The notes below the pieces were generated by a model. The model did not search any database. It was not told the DNA's origin and saw only the letters and a program-made list of their open reading frames with translations. Position numbers and translations under genes: made by a program. Of a stretch of DNA of 64,000 nucleotides, positions 14,994 through 25,685 are shown piece after piece. The stretch comes from Trichoplax adhaerens (taxonomy: Eukaryota; Placozoa; Uniplacotomia; Trichoplacea; Trichoplacidae), in NCBI RefSeq assembly GCF_000150275.1, contig NW_002060949.1, positions 2,911,836 through 2,975,835 on the forward strand, given 5' to 3'. Positions within the stretch are counted from its first letter, which is position 1, and each line of letters starts with the position of its first letter.

Positions 14994-15215
14994 ATGGATG
15001 TTTCTGATAAAAATCAGGGAATATCCAAATTATACAATATCTTGATACATTTTCTTAATTCAGGTAATTATAATTATATAGGTACGAGCAATATCACTGC
15101 TAAAGAGCAGAAAACTAATAATAATAAATATTTGGAACCGGTGACACTTTGCATAGCTGTAGTTATTGTTACGATTTTACCTTCGATATTATTATTGACA
15201 ATCCGAGTGCTTTAA
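14994..15215 (+). CDS. Possible small membrane protein or terminal exon (73 aa)
   Basis: An ATG-initiated ORF with one strongly hydrophobic C-terminal segment (about residues 46-70, ending ILLLTIRVL) and a possible N-glycosylation site (NIT) before it. An acceptor-like TATACAG lies just upstream. An AATAAA polyadenylation hexamer overlaps the region directly after the stop codon, as expected for a compact gene end. No homologue is recognised. It could equally be chance in AT-rich DNA. Confidence 0.25.
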   Translation: MDVSDKNQGISKLYNILIHFLNSGNYNYIGTSNITAKEQKTNNNKYLEPVTLCIAVVIVTILPSILLLTIRVL

Positions 15216-18200
15216 ATAAATAGAAAAATACTTTTAAGAATTAAACTATTTCAAGGCGGTTATCCTGATTTATAGTACAAGCGATCTTAATATACTATTG
15301 GTATTTATTTAACAAAAACAGGTATTCGTATTACATTAATATCATTTTTTAGTAATAAGAATATTTAATATTTCTATACTAGGGCGGATAATGTTGATTT
15401 AATTTTCCATTTTATTACCATACCATGCCCTATAACATACTGCTAGCGCATAATTTCCCACAACTTCATATCATATTCTCAATTCTGATGTATTATATAC
15501 CAAAAATATTGGTAACATGCTAGACATTTAAAACATGCGCGGTACGTAAATTTTCAATGATCTCACAGCGAATCACACAAAATTCCACGTATTTATCGTC
15601 AACTTAATAGGACAAACAACTGAGTAAGTAAATGTCATGATTCATGTGTGATATCGGAATAATTAAATCAACAAATATGAGATGTCATGAATGAAATTTT
15701 TCTTGGCTAAATCATGATTCGTCGAGTATCGCAGCAATAAATAATTAGCCGCATGACTTAAGTTAGGTATTTGGTGCCGTTTTCATAAGACTATACGATA
15801 GTGATTATGATTTGAGTACCATATATAGGTAAAACTTCAATAGGGAGCAGTTAATAGTGGCCAGAAAGAATGTTGAAATATTCCCTATGTTGAAGCTCAT
15901 TTAAGTTGCTTATTTTTGAAGGCCAGCTTCTTGTATCCAAAATAATTATTCATTGATGATGCTTTACAATTTAATGATATAGGTATATAATAGTTATAAC
16001 TCGTCCTAGCTGAGCTACTATTTTATTTCTCTATTATGCTCTTACGATCATTATATAGATATACAAGAATATAAAAGTAGTTTTTAGAAAGAGTTCAATA
16101 AGTTGGGACTAGCAAAATTCTAATTTGAAATATTGCACTACAAGATGATAGAATAACTGCTATAGCTAATTACATGATGATGGAGCAAAGCAGAAGAATA
16201 ATTGTCATCGTGAATCCCTTAAAAAGAGTTCCTTTGATTTAGCTACAATAATTATAACTTACTGATCGCCTATCAATTCACTGATGATCTGTATTTCAAA
16301 TGATCTTTATTCTTGCTGTGTTGTTGTCGATCATTATATTAATTTAAATTATTGATTACTGGTATGTGTCTGATTAAAATTTTTGTTGTTAAGCAATTGT
16401 CATAATGTATTTATCAATGTCCGGTTACAGAGGAAAAAATGAGTAAATTAGCATAGATTTGTTTTGTAATTTTACACCAAGATTCTTATGCTGACTAATT
16501 TAGCTATTGAACCACGATTAAACAATTTCGTTTATTCTGTAGTTTCGAGAAATGAAATATAACATGATAATTTCATGTAGACAAATAATAATAATCGAAC
16601 ACGAGTGTCATGTGTGTAAAGCATTAAATTATTCAGTTATTTTATAATATCCAAATTTAAATAATTCAATTTAGTTTATAATAGAAGGAATTTAACGGAG
16701 TTCTGTGTTAGACAAAATAGTCATCTCGTAATAACGTTATATTATACTGACAAACAAGGCTCTTTATTTTCTCTCTTGCTACTCATAGTTTTTCGGCCAA
16801 AGGTCATCTTGGTGCCAATTATGATCTAGTATAGGCACATTTATAGTTAGCTAGTTAGCTGTAGCAATGGTAATAGTGTAAATAGGTACACCAATATCTT
16901 TTATAGGTAAAGTTAGCAATTTCCATTTCTCTAAAATTGATTAATAGTAAATGGATTGCACGAATTAGTGGGGTGATAATTTTCATTGTGTAGTATAATT
17001 CCGTAACATTTTCGATTTAATTACCTTAATTTATAATTCAATGGTATGTCACGATAATTATAACCGATTATAGTTTCTAGAATAATTTTCTTCTATATTG
17101 ATGATAGATATTGTTGAAATATTTTAAAAAATACCAAGTACAAGTTTTCGATTTATAATCTGATTTTATAGCTCTTCCGAAGTCAGTTATATCAATTGAA
17201 ATTTAATATTATTGTGTTTATTTTGATACAATAATTGAAATCATTTTATTTTGCTGTAGAATTGAATTGAAGTATTATTCAAATGTCGAAAGTTAAAATT
17301 TAGTTTTCGATAGATTTTTTACATTCGAATTTTAAAATTAGTCTCTTCTCGATGTCATAACATCTATTATGTATGACTCTTGAAGCAATTTGTGTATCCT
17401 GCCGATTTAAAAACATCACTCAATTTTGTCAATTATACTAAGTAATTCTATCTATGTTGAGACCTAGACCAACTTATTAGCATGAAAAGTGATGATGACT
17501 AGACAGCGTACAGGTTCTGAAGTGTGTTTTGCTCTGTTAGGTATTTCTGTTATTTTAATATAAAAATACGTTATAGAAATAAAGTTCAATTTGTTGAAAT
17601 AAGTTCTTGAATAATATTGGGGTAATAATATAACAGTTAAAATTTTAAAAGAAAATAGTTGTTTTTAAAATGTTGATTTATAGAGACTATAATATAAATA
17701 AAGACCTAATTTAATTTCTTATCAAATTTACTGTGATCTTATAAACGTAAAATTGTTTTAGCTCTATCCTTATGAGACCTGATGAACCATAGAATAATTT
17801 TGCTAATGCAAGTTTAATGAAGATTCACTACGAGTAACGGATTAGGATACATTTCGATAGGATAGTACCTAGAGATTATTTTATTTACAAGATTGGTTGA
17901 GCTAAGTCTATCTATTAAGGCAGATTCATCTACATGATGCCTTCTGTCATTCAGCAATTTATAAGGAGTATTCAATCAACTCATGAATGATTGACTGAGT
18001 TAAGGTGTAATACTGTAAATCTTTGTTCTTGCAGGTTATACATTGGTAGAGCGAGCTGATTGTTTCGCCTATAGAATAATTTTTTCAGTAGTCAATATGG
18101 CAAAACACTGCAGCAGTTGCACCTTAACTGGCACAGATATCTCAAATGGCAGCAGGGTGGTGGTTGCAAACATGTTGTAATCGCATATTAAATGGTATGT

Positions 18201-21185
18201 ACTAGAATTCTGGAAAGAAAAATTTGCTGGATACAATTGTATTTTTAGGTCGCGATTTTATTTTTTAAATTTTTGCTGAATTGAGGAAACCATAATTAAA
18301 TAATTACATCAATATGCTTTGTATTTCATGTTAGCGAATGATGTCACTGGCAGTAGTTGTAACGGTATTATTGCATGACATGGGCCCTTTTACGGAAAAA
18401 ATCTGCAATTAAACAATTTCTATTGCCGGGACAGGGATTTTTTTTGAAACCACACAATCCAAATACTCATTAGTAACATTTAGTAATATATTTTACTTGC
18501 AGAGTTTGAAATACTATCTAATAAAAACTTAAATATGAGCCGCGTTTTGTTTCATTTCATACAGCCTGTAGAACAAATTCCTATCTAATTGCCAGTTATT
18601 ACGCTCATTCTGAAAATTTTCGTCCATTATAGTAACTAGTAGGGTTTTTCAGAATTTTTTTACGGTTTTGTTGATTACTGTTTATATGAATTCATAGCAG
18701 CTCCGAACATTTCTAATGGAAAATGATTCGTAAACTTATGCACATTTTTTACTGTCAATTCCAAAATTTATAGTCATTTTTATGAATATTTCATATAGTT
18801 TCTGGCTACAATCACATTTATATGGTATTAATTATCGATAGTTATTCACAAGTCTCAGTAACCTGTACTGTAAAATGACCTTAAATCTGCATATTAGCTG
18901 TCTATTTAGATCTTTATACGGTAATTGCATCTGCAAATGTTTTCCGTATTTTTCTACAATTATACCGATTTTCATTGATATTCATAAAGAATCCGCAATA
19001 TCGCATCATATTTCTGAATAACTATGACTCCTAATGCGGATATTTGCTGCTGCTTTTCCGGCATTTACCGCATACCTGCTTTTGTGAAGGTTTTCGAGCT
19101 TCTTCTATAGTTTTTTTTGATACAAACGAATATCACAGGTATTTCCTCGCAACTATTATTGCTAAATGATTTAAGGTTATACTTTTACTGATAATTCTAA
19201 TGAGCGGAATTACTGAAATATGACCGTTTTTATTGACTATCTTACTAAGCCAAATTATGATTCTAATGTCGTATGGATTTATGAAATGATTAGTAACTTC
19301 CATAAGTAACTGATTGCACCAGTTCATAGTTTGTATAATTAACAGCTACATTACGGATTCGTAAATTTTGAGAAAAAAGTATTTTATAACGTTTTTGAGG
19401 TAAAATGTATTTAAAATGCAATATCTTGGAACAGTTTGCTTTTGTTCGAATAAGGAAATTGTTACTAATTCTCCTATATACAAGTATTCATTCATGATAT
19501 TTATTTTTTTAGTTTCAGAAGATTTGGATTTTTAATTCGAGTACTTTTTTCTGATCATTTCATGTGTATGTATCAGAATAATCTACCCAATTAATGACGC
19601 ATTGGAATATAAATGTGGACTGAAATTGATGGAGCACGTTTACGTATTACAATATTACTAATAAAGCTTTTAGTATAGGTACTTTAAATGACTGTAAACA
19701 GTGTTAACTACCTGGGTAACGAAAATGTATGTAAACTCTGTAGCTTAAACTACAATTTATCAATACTGTAGGTTTTCTGTTATTGTATGGACTTGTTCAT
19801 TCAGCATTCACTTTTTCCAAAGTTTTTGGAGTTAATTTAAAACACTATACTATTTCTAAGCTAAGGAACGATGCAATGTCGTAGTATGAGGGAATTAATA
19901 GCAAGAAGTAAACTGTCCTATGATACTTGATAGCAATTTTGGGCTCTGATTTAGCTTGTAACGGAATTTATTTAAGAATTTAGAGAATACAGTTTTTATT
20001 GAAATGAACTGGAGTGAGATTTAATTCATATTACGACGCTTCAAATAACACAGCAGTGATGACAGGAATTATTTCAAGTTTAGTTTTTATATTTAAATTA
20101 CAGCAATACGGATGCGTCATTGTCTAATTGCACATACAGTATGTATGCTTTTGCATTGAAAAGAAATGGCTTCAGTATATACTCCAAATTTTATTACCCG
20201 TAAAAATACATGCTTCATTAGTACTTGGCAAGTAATTGCTATATGTACTTTACTGGTAACGAAATAAGAATACTTCGTGGATGATTTCGATTCGCCCGTT
20301 AATGGTAATTGTGATTACATAATTGTACGAAATCATAATATTATACACTGTATCAATTACCCTAAATTGCGAGCGAAATAATGCGTAATTTAAAATAAAC
20401 GGCAGTTACACTTTTCCAAATCTGAAGTCCATATTTTATAAAAATTCTACCGTATATTGATCTTCTAGTTAATAATAAATTGAAGGATAACTCAGAATAA
20501 AACAAGATTGATACTAGCTTGTTTTAAATTTCCAGTAAGGCCGAGTAGACGGAGTAACATGTAAGTCTTTCAATCTTATTCTCTTGGACAAGCTATTGCA
20601 GGTACTCACGTTTTTAATCACACTGTGTAGGTCGCTAAAGTGCTGTGAAAACTTTATTGACTTTCAAATAGCATACAGCGACAGTTTTAAATCACCGGAT
20701 AGGACGTAAGATTGTTTTAAATTAGGCTAATGAAACATAGCATACTATAGTACTAAAAGTATAGTACATCGTAATTCGTACATTATAGAGCATTCCACCC
20801 AAGTAAATATTGCAATTTTACGATACTGATAACAAAAAACTTGACATCAGTGCATTCGATTTTAATCATTAATAATCGTAAGTAGACATATTAGAGTTTG
20901 TTGTCAATTTGTATAGGTCATTCTTATTTATCAAAAATTGGAAATTAACATACAGCATAGAGGGATACATTTGGCATGCATACAGTAAATTTGTACAGAA
21001 ATGAACAGTTGTGGTGCCATTCCATAAGATCATTTAAAAAATTATCAGATACTGCAATACTGAATATCACTCATATGAAGCTGAGCTTTTATAGTAAGAG
21101 CTACTCTTTGATTTTATTAATTAAACAATATGGTGCGATTATAGATAAATCATCCTGAGGGAACAGATCCAGTTAAGAGTACACT
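15216..21185. other. Gene-poor stretch, nothing recognised
   Basis: About 6 kb of AT-rich sequence with no supported gene. A 27-codon ORF at 18097-18180 (MAKHCSSC...) is less AT-rich than its surroundings and follows a TTTTTTCAG acceptor-like site, but it is too short to call a gene. Confidence 0.4.
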
Positions 21186-21191
21186 TTTATT
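21186..21191 (-). terminator. Polyadenylation signal of the OSER1-like gene
   Basis: TTTATT on the plus strand reads AATAAA on the minus strand. It lies about 40 bp past the stop codon of the minus-strand OSER1-like ORF, a normal position for a short 3' UTR. Confidence 0.5.
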
Positions 21192-21231
21192 AGTTGCCTG
21201 TAATATTTTTATCATAAATGCAATTGGTTTG

Positions 21232-21948
21232 TTACGAATAACTCATTTCAGCAGCCGTTGACATCGGCTTAGGTAAATACAAATAGTGTTCGAGATAGCT
21301 GGCTAATTCATCTGGCGTTGTGTCATCTTGGTAGTTTGGACTGTTTTCTGTTACATCTCCATTGCCACAATCTGTGATAATGTTCTCATTCACTTCCTTT
21401 CCTTGATTATGTTCTAACCAGGCTTTAGCCATATTTAACATAACTGGTTTATTTTTATTGGTATTCATTTGAGACATCTTTGTAGTGTCGTTTTGATCAA
21501 TTAGCGAAAGGTTGGCTACATGATGGTCTAAGTTAGGATTTCCTTGGTCAATGTCTGAATTTATACATTTGACAGATTCATCGTTGTTATAAACTGCAAC
21601 CTCTTCTCTATAATTCTTTCCGCTGTTTGCAGCAGCGGCTACATCTGATACTGCCCGGCGACTATGGTCGAAGTTGCAAGTTGAATCTGGATACACTTGA
21701 TTAATATTAGTCATATTTGTGTTCATTGAATGCTTAATTTTCGGATGCGGCTGATATGGGTAACGGTATGAATGGGGAGTTGGAGTATAACGATAAGCAC
21801 ATCTACAATGCATCTTACTTAAATAACCGGCGGATAAGTGTAATTGATCCAATCTATCAATGGTATCATCGATCAGGGGCAGTTCATCACAGTTACAATT
21901 CCGGTAAGGATGGCAGGGTTGTATTGGATCTAGATATATTAGGTTCAA
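21232..21948 (-). CDS. OSER1-like protein, 3' terminal exon
   Basis: An open frame of 238 codons ending in TAA. Its last ~30 residues (PDELASYLEHYLYLP, then KPMSTAAEMSYS) closely match the C-terminus of vertebrate oxidative stress-responsive serine-rich protein 1, which I recall as EDLSGYMEYYLYIP followed by KKMSHMAEMMYT. In vertebrates and worms OSER1 is reported to be oxidative-stress and FOXO linked; its biochemical role is not settled. The rest is low-complexity, Asn/Asp/Ser-rich, with a Cys/His-rich patch near the start. The frame opens with TTG, not ATG, and a TATCTAG acceptor-like site lies a few codons in (exon start near 21930), so at least one upstream exon probably exists in 22-24.6 kb; I could not find it. 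An internal ATG start is the alternative. A polyadenylation signal follows the stop. Confidence 0.65.
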   Translation of the reverse strand: MNLIYLDPIQPCHPYRNCNCDELPLIDDTIDRLDQLHLSAGYLSKMHCRCAYRYTPTPHSYRYPYQPHPKIKHSMNTNMTNINQVYPDSTCNFDHSRRAVSDVAAAANSGKNYREEVAVYNNDESVKCINSDIDQGNPNLDHHVANLSLIDQNDTTKMSQMNTNKNKPVMLNMAKAWLEHNQGKEVNENIITDCGNGDVTENSPNYQDDTTPDELASYLEHYLYLPKPMSTAAEMSYS

Positions 21949-21959
21949 TGTTAATTACA

Positions 21960-24620
21960 TTAGTTGACTTATGATAAGATGAATGCAGCTTCACTTATTT
22001 CTGAATTTAATAAAATCAGTTATAAATTAATAAATAAATTGTATACCTTGCATGCGTGCCATTTTATCAGTAAAACGTTAGTACAAAGGTGGAGCAGCTT
22101 TTAATTCGCAACGCCAAAGCCTTAGATTCACTGCAATGTAAAAATTGAATGTCAGTATCACAAGCGGAATGAAAAGTGCATCGTTAGATGTTTGTGAAAA
22201 CCTGCGACCTAATGCTTAGTCTAATGAGTTTATGGTTGTTAAATTTCTGATGCTTACAAAGGTTGGATAAAAAGAAAGCTAGCAGTACTACATGATGAGT
22301 ATAGTACGAATGTTGTACCTCTCGCATTTAATTACGCTAAATGCATATTCATGTCTATTCATAGAGTAATTCAAGATTTTATACTTCAATTTCAGTAGCC
22401 AAAAACAAGCCTTTCAATGATAGGTGTTATTGAGTAACTGTGATGACATTACTACTTACTATAGGTATACATTAATTACGCTAATATTGCGATTTAATTA
22501 ATAAGGTTAAGCCAAGACTTGTCGTATTCATATACTCGTATACGTTATCAATCAGTCGGGGATTGTTTTAAATCTCTTTCAATGCTGTTTTAATGGAAAA
22601 TTGTGCATAATACTATCTTGCATGGTCAGTTCCGACATTTCTGAAAGAGCTGAGGTAATCGTATAATTCGTATAATTAATAGTCGTGTGTGTCATTTTCT
22701 ATTGCTACTTTAAGGTGAAGTCATTGATCAAAAATGCGAATCAACTTCTGAAATTGGAGAATTAAATTAACTGACAAGGTATCAACATATCGATATATCA
22801 TGACGTTGAACAGACTTACTGTATTATACAAAACAACTGTCTCAAGCTGTCTTCATACGAATAAACGTATGATTCAGTTTTCTCACACAAAGTAGTAGCG
22901 TTATACCATGTTCACAAGGTATTCATTAAGGATTTCATTCAGATTGGATGATAATGAATAAATTTAGAATTCCAATCGAAGAAATATTATGAACAACTTC
23001 TTGAACTCAAATCATGATGACTATGTAAAAGCAGATAAGATTGGAGATTTCTTTTTAGAATACAGTACAGTACTTTGTTGTCTGGCAAAATATGCTGTTG
23101 ATAGAGTCCAAAAGCAAGTTTCTTGTCTATTTAATGTACTGTATATTATTTGCCTCCCGTAGATTACTATTTGGTATTAAGCAGTACTGCTATCTTTTGA
23201 CCTAATGTGTACTATTCATAATAACAACAACCAATATACTGTACTACTATAAAAAATGGGGTTAGATTATTTTATGGAGTAGGTACTGTAATGTGCAGAC
23301 CACAAAAAGTTGGAGAAAGATTGATTGCTTATTACAAAATTGAAAATAATTGAAAGGATTCTTGGCCAACTATTAGTCTATCCGATGGTACCCGGATATC
23401 CAGTTATAGTTCCATAACGAGTATCACATTATTAGCCTATAGTCCAGTTGTGTGCGTCATTTGAGTGTATTTTTTCTGCTATCATGTTTGAGTTGTCGTA
23501 TTTGTTGTCTGAGTTATCAATGTCGACTGGAAGATCATTGTAATATAGTAGTCACAAAGAATCTATCCTATGCGTCAAAGTGTTTTTTGAATGATACATA
23601 TTACATAGCTAGCTCATGATAAAAATAATAATGAAAATCCTTCAGCTGTTATTGCATGGAAGGCATCCACAACGTTAGACTCCAAATAAGCGCAAATGGG
23701 AGTCCATATGACAAATAGGATACATCGATGAGTTAAGTACTGTATGTGTTTATAAGCAATTTCCAGAAAGATATCGTGGGCGAAAAAAAAACACTTTAGC
23801 AGGGCTTTTGTTATTCAAGATAATGATGATCATTCTGTATAGATTGAATCAATGAGGAGATGACTGTATAGGAAATGTAGGAATGATGTACATGTAGGTG
23901 AATTTGTTAAATCGAACTAGATTGGAGAACTTTTCCAAGAGCATAAAATGTAGACATAGCTAAGAGTATTTTTAGTTTTCCTTGACGCTTTAATTGCATC
24001 GTCATGGAGTCGTTGTAGCGTACTTACCACAAACTGTTTATTCTATTTTATTACTATCTCTGATTGGATCAATTGGCGAAGACGTTCATCGGCTTTATTT
24101 CAATCAGATTATAACTATACAACATCGGTAGGATAGAGTAGAAGGAAAGTTGGCAACGTTCTGATGTAAAATGGATAGAATTTGCCACTCTTTTTCAAGC
24201 CAAATATTGATGCTTGTCACTACGATACTGTCAAGCGTATCAACATACTACACAGTAGCATCGTACTATTTTGTAGGTTAACTCTGTCAGCATTGATTGC
24301 CCGACGGTACTATACCCACTGTCCTATACGTAAGGATAATACAAAGGAAAGGGTACGCGAAGTGTACTGACGAACGAGGGACGGACTGGAGATAAATGGA
24401 AAGGTAAACCCTTGATCTCTATGCTCAATGGGGCTAATGATGGCGAACATACGGCAAACCGACAGTCCATGGTATGAGCCTTCTGAGCTTTCTGGGCTAT
24501 AGTAGTACAGTATCATGGTCAATGAATTAATTAGAATATATTACAATATACTGTAGAGAGGTAAAAGAAAAAAGAAAGGGCACAGTAGTATTGCGGACTT
24601 GAGGGAGAAACAAAAGGCGA
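21960..24620. other. Non-coding stretch, possible 5' part of the OSER1-like gene
   Basis: No convincing exon was identified on either strand. Isolated ACAGTACAGTAC-type motifs appear (for example near 23065, 23180 and 23240), the same motif family that forms the dense array from 24.67 kb onward. Confidence 0.4.
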
Positions 24621-24654
24621 ATGGCGAATGAGAAACCTTTCAATCCATTATTCC

Positions 24655-25443
24655 GATTTTACGAGAAGGAATGGATACAGTACTGGTACAGTACAATGTA
24701 CCGTACAGTACTTTATTACAGTACATCGTACCGTGCCACCATAGTACTGTACTGTACATACTGTATCCAAAACTTTGCCAACTACAGTACTGTACAAATC
24801 CCTGTATTGTACTGTACAGTACAGTACAATACACTGTACAGTACGGTAGGTTCTCGGCTACAGTACGTACTGTACAGTGTACAGTACTGTATTGCGATTT
24901 GCTTTTCGGAAATGATGGAAGGTTTCAGACCGAACCAGACCGTTATTGGTGAGATTTTACGAGAAGGAATTGATACAGTACAGTACGTACAGTACAATGT
25001 ACAATACTGTACAGTCGAGATTTTTTGGTACTGTACAGTACTGTCATGTACTGTACATGTACTGTACTGTACAATACAGTACAGTATCCTTTAGTACAGT
25101 ACAATACTTTATCACAGTACATTGTACTGTGACACCATAGTATTGTACTGTACTGTAGTGGTGTGTCAAAACTTTGCCAACTACAGTATAGTACAGTACT
25201 GTACAGTATAGTACTGTACTGTACAGTACAGTACAAGTGACTGCATTGTACCGTACACTGTACACTGTACACTGTAGGTTCTCGGCTACAGTACAGTACT
25301 GTACATACTGTACAGTGTACAGTATGTCGGTTTGCTTTTCGGAAATCATGAAAGGTTTCAGACCGAAACAGACCGCTATTAAGAGTACTGTACTGTACAG
25401 TACAGTGCATTACCTCGACTGTACAGTCTACAGTGCACAGTAG
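24655..25443. repeat. GTAC-rich self-complementary repeat array 1
   Basis: A dense field of GTACAGTAC and GTACTGTAC words; the core TACTGTACAGTA is a perfect palindrome, so both strands look alike and long hairpins are possible. This is not a simple microsatellite. Non-GTAC blocks recur between GTAC tracts: GATTTTACGAGAAGGA at 24655 and 24952, CAAAACTTTGCCA at 24768 and 25167, GGTTCTCGGCTACAGTAC at 24849 and 25277, and TTTGCTTTTCGGAAAT at 24898 and 25331. The copies are therefore duplicated units with periods of roughly 300-430 bp. Open frames across it (up to about 200 codons, rich in Tyr, Cys, Thr, Val) are by-products of the repeat. Confidence 0.85.
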
Positions 25444-25636
25444 AGGCACTGTAGGCCAAGAACTGCCCACAATGCTCGGTGGTGAAGCCACAAGATATGA
25501 GACTACACTAGCTCGATGTACCAGTGTAATGTACAGTATAGCAACCGCGAACATAGAGTACTGTACTGCACTCCGACATACAGTATCTCTACGTGTCTAC
25601 TACGCTTCAGCACGCGCACCTCACAGTAGACACTCG

Positions 25637-25644
25637 TATAAAAG
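25637..25644 (+). promoter_or_regulatory. TATA box candidate for RCC1
   Basis: TATAAAAG lies 49 bp upstream of the RCC1 ATG at 25686, downstream of GTAC array 1. If used, transcription would start near 25665-25675, giving a very short 5' UTR. Inference from motif and position only. Confidence 0.4.
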
Positions 25645-25685
25645 AAAGCAAAGTTTTGGACACCAAGCAAACGTTTACTGAATCA

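Noticed and set aside
24621-25554. Several long open frames (64-203 codons) on both strands rich in Tyr, Cys, Thr, Val and Gln
   Set aside because: They are six-frame translations of the GTAC palindromic repeat. Both strands give the same composition, and no start, splice or domain context supports them.
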